From NCBI GenBank assembly GCA_951812925.1, contig OX638371.1, positions 36,182,101 to 36,246,100 on the forward strand: DNA of 64,000 bases, written 5' to 3'. The stretch is from Calliopum simillimum (Eukaryota > Arthropoda > Insecta > Diptera > Lauxaniidae). The notes beneath the pieces are model-generated. The model was given only the letters and a program-made list of their open reading frames with translations, searched no databases and had not been told where the DNA came from. A program made the position numbers and the translations under genes. This document shows positions 43,082 to 54,489 of this stretch, one piece after another (position 1 is the first letter of the stretch; every line of letters begins with the position of its first letter).

Positions 43082-43280
43082 AGTCCAGTCAGAAGTAATG
43101 TATTTAATGTAATGTCCGATATCAATTTTTTCCATAATACCATTAATTCTACACCATGAGGTAAACTTTCTGTGAAAACAGATCCCAATTTTATTAATTT
43201 CTTACAAATTGTCAACCAATTCATATTATGACATTACTTTTGCTCTTGTGTGGACTAAGGCCACTTTCAAAAGACCTCAT
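43082..43280. repeat. Relative of the 15773-16030 MITE
   Basis: ATTAATTCTACACCATGAGG, GTGAAAACAGATCCCAA and CATATTATGACATTACTTTT align with the core and inner right arm of the 15773-16030 element. The outer arms are eroded. Confidence 0.6.
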
Positions 43281-44304
43281 TTTAAGAAAAAATCTAAAAA
43301 TTATCACCTTTAATTTTTAGTTTTTTTTTACTTTTTTATTTGAATTTAATTGAAGTCATTGAAAATGTTTTGCCTCTTTTTGCTGCAATTACATAATATG
43401 GGTAACAGAAATTGTTTTCTGATAGAACAATGTTCAAAATTTGAACACTCAATGCTTCAAAAACATTAATTTTTTTGATCTTTTTAAAAATGCTATAATC
43501 GGGATTAGAAAAACTCGAAAGTTGACATCTTTAATGGCTACACAACTTTTAGTGGTTCTGTGGAGCCATGTAGACTTAATTCGTATAATATTTTTTTAAT
43601 TATTATTCTTCTTAAATGTCTGAATAGTCTAAGATCCGGCAGTAAAAAAACGCATGGATCGAGTTTTTAGTTAAAATCTAATTTTTACATATATTTATGA
43701 ATGGGGCAATATATTTTGGCCGGGTTGCCTATCAAAATGTAGCCGCTAGTATTTTCAAATTGCGATAACTTATGAACCGTGAGTCGCACGGGGAAAAGTG
43801 CACAATTTTTTTTTATTAAGAGCTCTTCAAATAATTTTTATTATATGTAAAAAAAATTACCATTTAGAAGTTATTTATTAAACACTGATTTTTTTCCGTT
43901 TATTTACATATTATTGCGTACCTGTTTGCTTTTCTATGCCTGCCCTGTGGGAAATCATAGCTGCTTCTTTTCATGGATGTAAATTTTTTTATTTTTATTA
44001 TTATTTTATTAATTTTATTTATTTTTTAAAACGAGTAATACACATTATCGATCATGTCCGTCGGTCAAAAATTCAACAGTTTTCAATGCAGCTCACGGCT
44101 AGGAGCAACTGCACCCACGCGTTTTCTTCTGAATTGGTATCTGAGGATCTTCAGATACAATACCCGATTTTCCATATAATCGTACATGTGGCCGTTTTTG
44201 AGAAACCCCAATTTAAAGGAAATTTCCATGTTTAAAGAAAAAACCAGAAAAACTTTAACCAACAAATAAAACAAAATACATAATTTTTTATGTATTTTTC
44301 CGAA
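43281..44304. other. Gene-free stretch
   Basis: AT-rich intergenic DNA with no coding frame. The ORF across 43936-44235 is low-complexity Phe/Tyr-rich and not convincing. Confidence 0.35.
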
Positions 44305-44335
44305 TCTAGCACCAGAATTGCGCTAGCTTGTCTGG

Positions 44336-44488
44336 TTATACCCTACACCCAGGGTATATTCACTTTGTCCTTCCGTTTGTAACGCAGAGAAGGAGGCGTG
44401 GCAGATATAGAAAAGTATATATATTCTTGATCAGCGTCACCTCCTGAGTCGATATAGCCATGTCCGTCTGTCTGGCTGGCTGGCTGGG

Positions 44489-44542
<54 letters not shown>

Positions 44543-45298
44543 TGTGTTGAAATACACTTTTTGGGAAAACTGAGCAAGATAATTCAATGAAACTTGGTAC
44601 ACTACCTTCGTCACCAAAGTTAGCTCGGGGGATTGAAAATGAGCGAAATCGGTCAACGGGCACGCCTACCGCCCATACAAAAAATATATTCAAAATGCAA
44701 TTTTAGGAGTTTTTTTCACGACAATGCAACCAAAATACGCATTAATATTAAAACTTGTAAGCGCAAGCTCTGAGGAAAAACTAAGCAAATTTGGACAAGA
44801 GGGCGTGGCACCTCCCATATAAGCAAATGCTTAAAAACGCTATACTGAAAGCGTTTTTTGAAATATTCGAATCAAATTTGACTCAGACACTAAGAATCAT
44901 AAATGAAAGCTCTCAACAAAAATTGGGTGAAATCGGACAAGGGGGCGTGGTACCTCCCACATAAGCAAAAGTTTCAAAATGCTATACTGAAACAGTTTCT
45001 TGAGATAATCGAACCAAGCTTCACTCAAATACTAAATACTATAAATGCACGCTCTAAGCTAAAACTAGACGAACTTGGTCAAGAGGGCGTGGCACCTCCT
45101 ATATAAGCAAAAGCTTCAAAACGCTTTACTGAAAAAGTTTTTCACTCAGACACTTAAAACCATAAATGCAAGCGCTGAACAAAAACTGGGTGACCTCGGA
45201 CAAGAGGGCGTAGCAACTCCCATATGAGCAATATCTGAAAAATACTGCAGTGTAGGGTATTTAATGTTTGGCCAGGCCAAATTTTACACCCTTACTAG
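44336..45298 (+). mobile_element. HINE/DINE-1-like element, copy B
   Basis: It starts TATACCCTACACCC and ends with the hairpin TTTGGCCAGGCCAAA followed by CTTACTAG, then TT. The 11-bp ATACCCTACAC near the start is inverted before the 3' hairpin (GTGTAGGGTAT), a sub-terminal inverted repeat. Three to four roughly 130-bp units lie between. This is the most complete copy here and supports the HINE assignment. Confidence 0.75.
44468..44541 (+). repeat. CTGG microsatellite
   Basis: About 17 tandem CTGG units with one GGGT interruption expand a CTGTCTGG motif present in the other HINE copies, producing artefactual PASQ repeats in translation. Confidence 0.9.
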
Positions 45299-45410
45299 TT
45301 TTTGAGATATTTTAATCTAACAAGTGCAAAAAATACCATATTCTTCTCACATTTAGGTTAGGCTATCTCAAAAATCAGACAACTTAGCGCAATTCTGGTG
45401 CCAGATTCTG

Positions 45411-46195
45411 ATTCAGCATCAAAAAGTACAAATGTACAAGGGTACAAATATTTTTGTGGTTGGCTGATTACTAACAAAAAAAGGGAACAAGTCAAGCGTT
45501 GCTCCCAAAGCCAAATTTTTTTTGTTGCCAAAATATGTCTTTGGAAATTAATTACAACAACAACAGCAAAAACAAAAAGTGTCGATCAGACCTGGTTTCG
45601 GAGATATGGCAATCGGAAGATCGGGATATAGCTTTTATGAAAACAAGTATAAGTTCCGAGTCCCGTGATAGATTTTAAAAATTTTGGTGTCATATGAAAG
45701 GTATTAAAACTAGCTACCAAATTGGTGTACAAAAGTCGGTCGGTTTCGATACATGGCGATTTTAAGATAATTTTGACCAGGTTTTTTTAAAAAAACACAA
45801 TTTTTTCCAAAAAATGTCTCATCAATCCATAACTTCAGTAACAAAATATGAAAGGCCAATCTATTTTCTTTTATTAGCTATGTCATTTGTACCTGATTTT
45901 CTATATTTGTAAACTTTTTCAAAAAAAAAATAGAAGGATTAAAATTTGTATTTTATTTTATAAGATGTCTTCATCTGTTGTTGTTGTAAATTTTGCTAAA
46001 TTTCATGAAAATTTCTTTAATTTAATTTTTGTTTTTCTATAAAAAATTGCCCTAATGATGCTTTAAATGGAATACTTAATGAAGGAAAATAGATAAGGCT
46101 TCCATATTTTGTTACTACAGCTATGGGTTAATAAGGTATTTTTTTTAATTTGTAATAGCTTTTAAAAAAAACTGGTCAAAATTTTCACAAAATCA
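45411..46195. other. Gene-free stretch with dispersed-repeat similarity
   Basis: GGCAATCGGAAGATCGGGAT, GGTGTCATATGAAAGGTATT and TTGGTGTACAAAAGTC here recur, more or less altered, near 46920, 50630-50740, 52380-52480 and 58190-58290. An old dispersed repeat is likely; no family name can be given. Confidence 0.5.
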
Positions 46196-46199
46196 CCAT

Positions 46200-46750
46200 A
46201 CAGTGGCTCACAGCTTATTTCGTGCAGTATTTTTTTTAACTTTAAAACACTGTATCTTTAAAACTAATACATATATTATCAAATTTTAAATGCAGGCTTA
46301 GACGGGAATGTCTATTGTTCATAATAAGTAAAAGAAAATCCACAAAATTTGGTTCCGAGACGCTTAAGGCGGAAAAAACCAACTGAGCAGGAGAAATTCA
46401 AGTCACAGCTTATTTCGTGCAGATGCTTATTTTCCCTTTGGAGCCAGCGTTTCGCTTTATTTAATGAGAATTTTTTTTTTCTATGTTCTCTGTGTGGTAT
46501 TCTCAACCAGATGCAGCCAATTTTTAGTTTGATCATGTACATGTAAGCGTAAAAAAGTGCATTTTGCAGAAATGGGTCGTCCAGCAACGAAAATCGGTGA
46601 TAACTCATTTTAAGAACGGCAAATCTATGCGCTAAGCTTCTTAATATGTTAGTTTGAGTCCCACCCACAATGCAAAGCACAATTGAAAGCTTCGTTCATG
46701 CAAATCGGGTCCAAAATTAGGGTTAAAGTGCGTCAAACAACAATTTTAGT
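46200..46750 (+). pseudogene. Tc1-like element relic, N-terminal part
   Basis: CAGTGGCTCACAGCTTATTT near 46202 looks like a Tc1 terminus and its CACAGCTTATTTCGTGCAG part is repeated at 46405. From 46571 the plus strand reads MGRPATKIGDNS and, after a frameshift, FKNGKSMR and TMQSTIESFVHANRVQN, resembling the helix-turn-helix region of Tc1 transposases. The catalytic half is missing. Confidence 0.5.
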
Positions 46751-46759
46751 CCCGCTGAC

Positions 46760-46885
46760 GATTCATTTATGGTCTACAAAATCACTACTAACCCACATTA
46801 TTGGCTCCAAAAACCGTCTGGGATATACATCAAGAACTAAGTAACTCGTACAGTGCAAAAACTGGCGGCTGCATGTCACGAGACA
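46760..46885 (-). repeat. LINE fragment related to 32090-32160
   Basis: ATTATTGGCTCCAAAAACCG and GCAAAAACTGGCGGCTGCAT match ATTATCGGCTCCAAAAATAG and GCGAAAACTGTCCGCTGCGT of the LINE fragment in intron 1. Confidence 0.55.
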
Positions 46886-47870
46886 GAACTTCAGAACTTA
46901 TATCGGATTTTATAAAAGCTATATCCCGATCTTCCGATGGCCATATCTCCAAAACTAAATCCGAGCGACATTTTTGATGACACATTTTTTGTAAGAATTA
47001 TAGCTTTAACAAGAAAAGCTTGGTTTAAACCAAATTGGGTTCTGGGAGCAACGGTTGACTTTAGCCCAAAAAAGAAAGGTCACACACACAACCAAGAGAA
47101 ACCAAGAAAACATACGAACTTCATTGCTAGTGTGTACCCCTTTTTATAGCACTTTCCCACTTTCATTTCAAAACCTATCTCCAATACTGCTTACATTGCA
47201 GCATTTTAAAAAAATTTTCTTATATGGGAGTTCACCAAGTTTTTGTTCAGAACTCGACCTTACTGTTTCTAGCATTAGTACGTACTTATGTATTTTGTTT
47301 GAACTCCTGTAAATAATACTCTTAAAACAGCATTTTAAATGGTATTTTGCTACGTTAAACTTCTGGGTGCAGATGTTTTCTTTATGAGAACATAATTATA
47401 TCATTTAACTATTCTAACTAATATCCTTGAGCTAAGCCTGTTATTACGCATTGTGCCTGCAGACTGAACAACTGCACGAGAAGCTTCCATTCATAGACGG
47501 GAAGATTATCGTCCAATCCCAACAAACACCGTCTCTAACTAACTTAAGAGAAATTTCGATTTCTATAGTACATAAGATATCTAATGTAGATTTCTAGATA
47601 TTGTGATTAATAAAATATATTTTTTTTACGAAATGCTATCTAGTTGGTATTTTACTGCGTAACTCTTGACTCTTATCTAATATAGATCAAACTAGTTGCA
47701 ATATTGTAAAAATTTGTTGTTGGGAAGTACAATATGCGTGAACACCGCTAATAAGGCTTTTGTACGATGAAATTAGTGCATGTTAGACATTAAAAAATGA
47801 AATTTACGTTTTTTTAACAGAAATCTTATTCATGTTTACTTTTATTACAAATAAGTATAATAAACATTAT
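46886..47870. other. Gene-free stretch
   Basis: The first 150 bases carry the dispersed repeat noted at 45411. The remainder shows no coding frame or repeat that I recognise. Confidence 0.35.
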
Positions 47871-47879
47871 TGCTTTTTT

Positions 47880-48070
47880 ATGAATAAATTGATTTTTTCT
47901 GAAACACCTCCGATTAAACTTTTAATCGAATCTTCAGAGATTTTATTACTTGACACTAACCATTTTCTTGAAACAGCAACCTGTTATGTGTTCTTCATAA
48001 TCCTTTTTACCAGAGCCCAATATCTTTCGATGGGTCTGAGCTCCTGGCAGTAAGGAGGATTTGCATATCA
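47880..48070 (-). pseudogene. DDE transposase C-terminal relic
   Basis: On the minus strand PPYCQELRPIERYWALVKRI then MKNT and a stop, continuing in frame as QVAVSRKWLVSSNKISEDS. PELRPIE..WALVK-type motifs mark the last catalytic region of Tc1/mariner-superfamily transposases. It could derive from the same family as the fragment at 37060. Confidence 0.6.
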
Positions 48071-48194
48071 AGGTGCAAATTAAATAAAAATAAAGAAATA
48101 TTTAATCGGTGTGAATTAAAATTTCCAAAAAATTAAAAATCTCAAAACTAGAAAATGGGAGTTACCTAGTTGTAGTATCAAGATGATATACAAG

Positions 48195-48540
48195 AGTCTG
48201 TCTATTCGGGGGGACTCGCGTACGCGAAAGCTCAAATTAGCGTACGCGAAAAAAGCTTTCGGAAAACTTGCGTACGCGAAATCCAGTGAAGTTCTTTCCC
48301 CCGGGGCAGCTTCGTTACGCATGATTAATTTATCGTGCGCGAAATTCGCGAAAGTAGGGGTAAGTGGGCGGCCTGTGTCCGCAGCTCAGGATTTAAAACT
48401 CCCAAAAAACCAACACCGGCTTCGCGGCGGCCTTCGGCCGTGGATCAGTCTATAATATATCCAACACATAGTTTGCTAACCAAATTGCGCGCAGCGTACG
48501 CAACATTTTTTAGCGTATGCAACATTTTTTAGCGAGCGCT
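48195..48540. repeat. CpG-rich island with repeated GCGTACGCGAAA motif
   Basis: GCGTACGCGAAA occurs three times at 48218-48285, with further CGCGAAA, GCGCGCAGCGTACGCAAC and GCGTATGCAAC variants to 48530, and GGCTTCGCGGCGGCCTTCGG near 48418. The composition is unlike the AT-rich neighbours. No gene is recognised. Confidence 0.55.
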
Positions 48541-49675
48541 GCAAATACCAGAAATCAATACATAAAAAATCGTGGAACCTCAAATACAATTTTCTAAATA
48601 CCATACTGAAAGGTTATTTGAGATAACGCAAATTACACACAATAGTATGATTTGTACACTACGTTTAGAGTAACTGACACAAATTTCGGCTTAGCTTGAC
48701 GGTTGCTCCCAAAACCCAATTTGGTTTTAATTTTTTTCTTGTTAAATAAACTATCAATTCTAGCAAGGAAGGTGTAATCAAAAAGTTTGGCTCGGACAAG
48801 GGGTATGCACAAGACATCTTGAACATACATCTTATTTTAACAAATACATCAGTGCACTGTATTTAATAAAAACAACGCCTTGTCTACGAATTCATAACGC
48901 CTTGTCTTTACGAAATCGTTACGCTGTGTTTTAACGAAATCGTTACTAATTTTCGGAACAAAATCGTAACTTCGTGTCTATTCCTTCCTATTTTTTTTTA
49001 TTTCAGTTTAATTTATCTATATATGGATACATGTATGTATGTGCATGTGTATTTTCTAAAGACATGCATATATCCTTGTAAATGTCCCAGCATAGATAAC
49101 TTATTTCGCGGTATTTAATGATAACAAAATGATATTTTGTCTGTGAAATATATATTTTATTAAGCATATAATTGAAAATTGACGTAAAATTTTTTTTCAA
49201 ACAAAATGAAAAAAGAAACAAAGAGTTTAAAAAATTGTTAAGATAAATCTTTGTGAAATAGTTACGAATTTGCAACGAAATGTCGTAAGTGTCCCGATAT
49301 CGAAAGAAAAATTAATACGAAAAATCTTTGCACCACGACTCGACGTGCAATTATTCATGTTATAAATTATATTATAATTTTTTTTTATGTCAAAATTGAT
49401 GTGATTTGATGTTATGAAATTTTTATTTCATAACATTTTGGTGTCGCCACTAGATATGATTATGATTATGACCTAAACTATTGCATGATTTATTGCTCGT
49501 CGAAATAGCCAAAAAATCATACCAAAATGTCAAAAGAAAAAAAAATTTTAAAAAATTATTTCGACAAAACGTTACGAATGTGTTACGAAATGTCGAAAGA
49601 GTTTCGACTTAGTCGATGGTTGAATTACCTTTGTTGCAGCGATAACAAAGCTGCTTCTTCTTATAATTTTTAAAA
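48541..49675. other. Gene-free stretch
   Basis: AT-rich DNA. Three loosely repeated AACGCCTTGTCTTTACGAAA-like motifs lie at 48875-48970. A TTATGAAATTTTTATTTCATAA palindrome lies near 49413-49434. No coding frame. Confidence 0.4.
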
Positions 49676-49679
49676 TACG

Positions 49680-49785
49680 AAAATGTCAAAATTCTTTGTT
49701 TTTATTCTTGTCTTTTGACAGATAGCAAGGCTCCATTTTTTTATTTTGACAACTTGCCATAACCATTGTTATTGAATCATGGACT
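49680..49785. repeat. Dispersed repeat, inverted partner at 57450-57545
   Basis: TTTTGACAGATAGCAAGGCT, TTTTTATTTTGACA and TTGCCATAACCATTGTTATT are found in reverse complement at 57450-57545. Confidence 0.7.
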
Positions 49786-49838
49786 AAGTCGGGGTCCCGA
49801 AAAAGTCGTAAGGTTTGGTTTGCGGGGCTTCTCCTAAA

Positions 49839-50481
49839 GTATATCGACGGCTTATATTCAATACCCTCTATCTACAGTTTTAACGAAAATGTGTTTTCGA
49901 TGGCAAACTCTTCATTGAGTCAAATGCCATGTATGAAATTAATTACAACCGAAAAAACCACTTCTAGAGCTATCTACTATAATATTTTTTTTTGTGAATG
50001 TAATATCCTCTATGTGTACAAAAACTTCTCAAAATATTTACTAAATATTAAAAATGAAAAAACCTTTATTTTGAGACTGTTTTTTTAAAAAAATTTTATT
50101 TTGGATGCATTTCAAGCAGTTTACCGCTCATCTTCGGCAACACGACTGAAACGTAAATGTTTGAGAGACTGTGTTAAATCGTTTTTTTTTTACAAAATAA
50201 CATAATTCACAAAATACTTTAACAACAAGTGAAATAGCTTCGTAGTAAAAAATTTTAGTGTTTATTTGCTTTGGAATAAGCTCTATCTACTGTAATAACG
50301 GGAATAACATACGTTTTTAAAAAAATTTAATTTGTGGGGCGAAATAGAGCTTTTTTATTAATATTGTAGTATTCCAATTGATTAATACTTCAAATAAAAA
50401 GTGATTGAATCGGTTTTTCTACTCTCCTGAAAAATTGTGTTTTTGTAGATAGAGGGTAGTGAATATAAGCCGTCGATATAC
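49839..50481. mobile_element. TIR element with about 38-bp ends
   Basis: GTATATCGACGGCTTATATT at 49839 continues to CCCTCTATCTACA and is inverted at 50445-50481 with one mismatch. The body of about 570 bp has no transposase. A target-site duplication could not be fixed. Confidence 0.72.
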
Positions 50482-51334
50482 ACTTAACTGAACTGAAACA
50501 AATAAAACAAGACAGATCTGCTCAGTATTTTTTTATTTTTTTTTTTCTGTCAAATTCTAGTTCTGTCAACACAATGACCGAAGTGGATCATTTGATAAAT
50601 AAAAAGCGGATAGCTCGGACATAGATTCGGAGACATATCCATTGGAAGATTGCGTTTACCGGTATAAGATCTGAACTCCTTGGTGTATTTTAATAAGTTC
50701 AATATAAATTTATTTGATTGGCTACAAAGTTGGTGTACAAAAGTCTTGATCCGAGTTATGATTTTCTCCCGAAAAGGTGACTTTTCGAAAATTTTTACCA
50801 GCTTTTTTTTAAAAAAAAAAATTGTGCAATTTGTACCTGAAATTGCTTCGTTGGCACATTTTGTACAGGAAAACAAAAAATAACAAATAAATTTAACAAA
50901 GATTACAACAAAACAAAAGCAACTACAACTACTTTAAAAAAAATATGATTTAAAAAAAATTTTAAATCCTAAATCATCTCTTCTTCTTAGTTTAATAAAT
51001 AGTAGCACTTTTCACCTCGAAAAGCTACGAGGCACGCGAAAGTTACGTTCCATATGATTTTTAACATTTATTTTACGAGGCTCGAAAACTTTCGAGCTTA
51101 CGAGGCTTGCGAGCCATTTACACGTTTCAAGGAACACCCTTGGATTTAATTCAAGCTACATTAAATTTCGGATGAGTATTTTGTTATTGTTTTTGCGCGG
51201 TTTTTTGTTGTTGTTTTCTATTCTGGCGTTGCTGTTGTTAAAAGTTGTTAAATTTCAAAAAAATTGCTATGGTCATTTTTTCTTTTTTTCTATAAAATTG
51301 TCCTAATGACGCAATTCCACGTACATGTCGCATA
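50482..51334. other. Gene-free stretch
   Basis: It contains another eroded copy of the 45411-type dispersed repeat (50620-50780) and CGAAAAGCTACGAGGC / GAGGCTCGAAAACTTTCGAG short repeats near 51010-51110. No gene. Confidence 0.4.
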
Positions 51335-51338
51335 TTAA

Positions 51339-52223
51339 CCCTTTAACTGTTTATGTCGAGTATACTCGTCAGGGCGAAACGAAAATTTTTCGCATTATGT
51401 CGAGTATACTCGTCTTGAAGATAAAAAAAATCGCATTCGTATTATTAAACGAATCAACTGTATTTTTTTTTTTTTCCTGAAAAAGGGCAAATAAAGATCT
51501 TTTAAAAAATGTACATTTTAGAATGTTCGTTAGTCTGGCAACCTTATTTATTTTAATTCACAATAGCTGAAATAACAAATTCTTGGGGAAGTACCGTTAC
51601 AAAACGATTTTATGTGATATTTTTTTATTAATGAAATAAATTTTGTTTGTTAACAATGAATAGAAATATATATTTTTTAAAAAACTAAAGGCAACGGTCC
51701 ATTCAGTACGTCGAGTACGTCAAGTCGTTTTTTTCAACTGACAGCTAAGTTAAAAATATGAGTTTATATCAAGTGCGCCCCAATCAGTACGTCTACGTCA
51801 ACGCAACGTACAAAAGTTGCCCAACTCCCAACTTTCGACGTACGTCGTTTGATTTGACAACCGTAAAATAAATTTATTTTCAATTTCATTTGTTGTTTTT
51901 TTTTTTTTCTTTGTCGTTTTTGTTTTATTTTTTGAATAATATTGGAATAAAAAAATATTGGAGTTGTGCAAGTGTAAAATAAAAATTTGAAATTTGACGT
52001 ACTCGACGTACTGAATGGACCGTTGCCTTCAGTTGAAAAAACGACGTGACGTATTCGACGTATTCTATGGACCGTTCGCTTAACACGCAACTTTTGATCA
52101 TAATTGCCTACTTTTATAGGCAGAAACATTTTACTCTGTTTATGTCGAGTATACTCGTCTTCGATGGAAAATAACTAAGCAGGCAGAAAAAGTTTTTCGA
52201 AACAAAATTAAACAGTTAAAGGG
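51339..52223. mobile_element. piggyBac-like non-autonomous element (TTAA target)
   Basis: CCCTTTAACTGTTTA at 51339 and TAAACAGTTAAAGGG ending at 52223 are inverted ends, each bordered by TTAA (51335-51338 and 52224-52227). TTAA duplication with CCC-starting ends is characteristic of piggyBac. The sub-terminal ATGTCGAGTATACTCGTC occurs near both ends. No transposase. A further inverted-repeat element sits inside at 51690-52079. Confidence 0.8.
51690..52079. mobile_element. Nested inverted-repeat element with ACGTC-rich ends
   Basis: GCAACGGTCCATTCAGTACG, TCGAGTACGTCAAGTCG and TTTTTTCAACTGA at the left are inverted at 52028-52079 over about 50 bp, and another inverted copy of the outermost 30 bases lies just before it at 51996-52027. 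No ORF. Confidence 0.72.
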
Positions 52224-52227
52224 TTAA

Positions 52228-53870
52228 ATGAATGGAAATACATAGTCTCCAAAATTTTGTTACTTAAATTAAGGGTTAATAAGAAATTCTTTGGACAAAA
52301 CAGTGTTTTTTTTTTTTAAAATGACCGGTCGAATTTTCAAAAATTCGCCACCCATAACTTTGGTTTAAAACTTTTGAACACTGTAGCCTGTTAAAATACC
52401 TTGCATATGACACCATTAAATCCATCAAGGGGTTTAAAAATTATACCGGTTTTTATAAAAGCAATATCACGATCCGATGGTTGAACTATATGATGAATTA
52501 AGAAAAAAAAATAAATACAGATATGTGGAGTCTGCATCTAACCTCAATAACAACCAAGCTCGTGTTTTCAACCTAAAATATTTCAAAATCTAGAGCTGCT
52601 TGGCATATTCTGACTTCAGATTCGCATTCTACGCCGAAAGTTCCTTAGCTACCCTGCAAAAAAATCGTTATTCTAACCTGATGTACTTTTATGAATATGG
52701 CAATGCTAGCGAATGAAATGAAACTTCATAAGAAACGAAAGTGACATTTAAACCTATTAAAAAACAGTCATGAAAACTTCGCACCTTCTAAACATAACAA
52801 TGGATTCTCAATTCGCAAATTACTAAAAACTTGGAAAAAAAACTTTAGGTATGATGAAACTTTTTTTTTATTGCACTTACCCCATTAGAAAATGTTTTGA
52901 CCAGTTTTGAAAAATTCGTCTAATATGTACTTATTGTACAAGACAATCCATCTGCACACTTAAACTGTCAGCCAAGAATTTAGAAACTCTAGATGAGACA
53001 ACCTTAGAACACCAAATACATACAATCGATAACCCGAAAACACTTATAAAATTTCACTTATTTTTATAGCATTCGATTCGCACATATTTTTATTTTGCAC
53101 TTTTAAAACTGTTCTGCCGCCGTCACCGTCGGTTTACAACTTCACCAACTTAAAACTGTTCCCAAATCTTCACTGGCACTCAATCCGAACGTGAATCTAT
53201 GCGCGACCGACGAACCTCACGGCAAACGAATGAACAAATGCGGAACGGAGAACTTGTTGCCGTTTTGCGAATTGGGATAGCTTTTTGCAATCAAATGTTT
53301 TCTTCAAAAAGTTTTCTTTTTTAATTTGCTACAGTTATAAATTCATTAAATTTGCATTCTCGAATACAAATATCCGACATTCAGTGCATATTTCTTGAAT
53401 TTCTAAACAGGAAAAAATTTTTTTCCTTAAGAAAAGAAAGAAAATTTCTCCGAAAACGATTGGATTACGACAGCGGAATAATGGACTGTGTAAATTTTTT
53501 TCAACAATTTGACATTTTTGCAGAGTTGCCATTAGTCGCAAAAGCATCGACTAAAGGACATATCCCATATTCTACACTCGCCATTGCGTCAAAATTAAGC
53601 ACGAAGCAGATCAGTGAATGTTGCCGTTTTATACTGAATATTAATCGGACTTACATATTAGCTCCGTTCCAGAAGTTTTTTAGTTAAATTTTGAGTTAAG
53701 TCTTTATTTATTTATTTAAGTTTCATTTACTGAGCTGAATGCCCTTATAAATTACAATAATGATTTATTTATAATACAATTAAAAAATATAAACATTAAA
53801 ACAAATGAGCGAGATTAAAAATTATAATTTCGTATAAAAACAGCTCACAAATAAGAGCCAGGTAACAGCC
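52228..53870. other. Gene-free stretch
   Basis: 52320-52480 carries the dispersed repeat noted at 45411. A GC-richer block at 53100-53290 resembles a promoter or leader region but no gene can be attached. The ORF at 53352-53687 includes MDCVNFFQQFDIFAELP; I do not recognise it and would not call it a gene. Confidence 0.35.
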
Positions 53871-53874
53871 GGCT

Positions 53875-54325
53875 GGATCCGAAAGTAGTGGTCACAAACA
53901 AAGTAGTTCAAATAGTACCGGAACAAAGCATTATTGAAATATGCAATTTGAAAGAATACTCGCAAGAGTTTTCTTAAATTGCTTTTCTGAACTATGGCAC
54001 GGCAGAGAATGGTGCTCGCAAACCACCCTAGCGCTAGAAGCACGCTATACATTGCAACCACTATCTCGACGAAAGCGCGGGAAGGAGCGCTATGGCCACA
54101 GCGTGAGATGAAACGCTTTGTGGGAGCTGATATGATGAATGTAGTGGTTACAAAAAAAAGAAAGTGGTTCAAATAGTACCGGAACAAAGCATTATTGAAA
54201 CATGCAATTTGAGAGATACTCGCAAGAGTTTCCTTAAATTGCTATTCTAAACTCTTTAGCGCTGGAAGGAGCGGTATGGCCACAGCGTTAGATGAAACGC
54301 TTTGTGGAAGCTGGTACGATGATTA
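53875..54325 (+). repeat. Tandem duplication of about 260 bp
   Basis: GTTCAAATAGTACCGGAACA, CAATTTGA, TACTCGCAAGAGTTT and then GGCCACAGCGT and GATGAAACGCTTTGTG occur in order twice (starting near 53907 and 54167). The second copy lacks part of the middle. Confidence 0.75.
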
Positions 54326-54489
54326 AAAATCAAATTTGTCGATGATGTAACGATGCATGCCATAATAATCGTTGTATTTCTTGTCGGCTGAAAATGATAC
54401 CGTAGCTAAGCAATGTAAAGAGTTGGCACAGTTATGGACTGTGGATGCTGAAATTCAAAAGAACGCGTGCACAATGGACGGTTATTTCT

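Larger units (their letters stand above)
44305..45410. mobile_element. Small MITE split by HINE copy B
   Basis: CACCAGAATTGCGCTAGCTT (near 44312) is inverted at 45382-45405 (AACTTAGCGCAATTCTGGTG). The two TIRs continue for about 45 bp once the inserted HINE is removed, leaving an element of about 150 bp. Confidence 0.7.

Noticed and set aside
44343..44693. PASQ-repeat protein on the minus strand
   Set aside because: It is the translation of the CTGG microsatellite inside a HINE copy.
53822..54187. 121-codon minus-strand ORF
   Set aside because: Lies in a 260-bp tandem duplication, is hydrophobic by composition only and not conserved between the two units.
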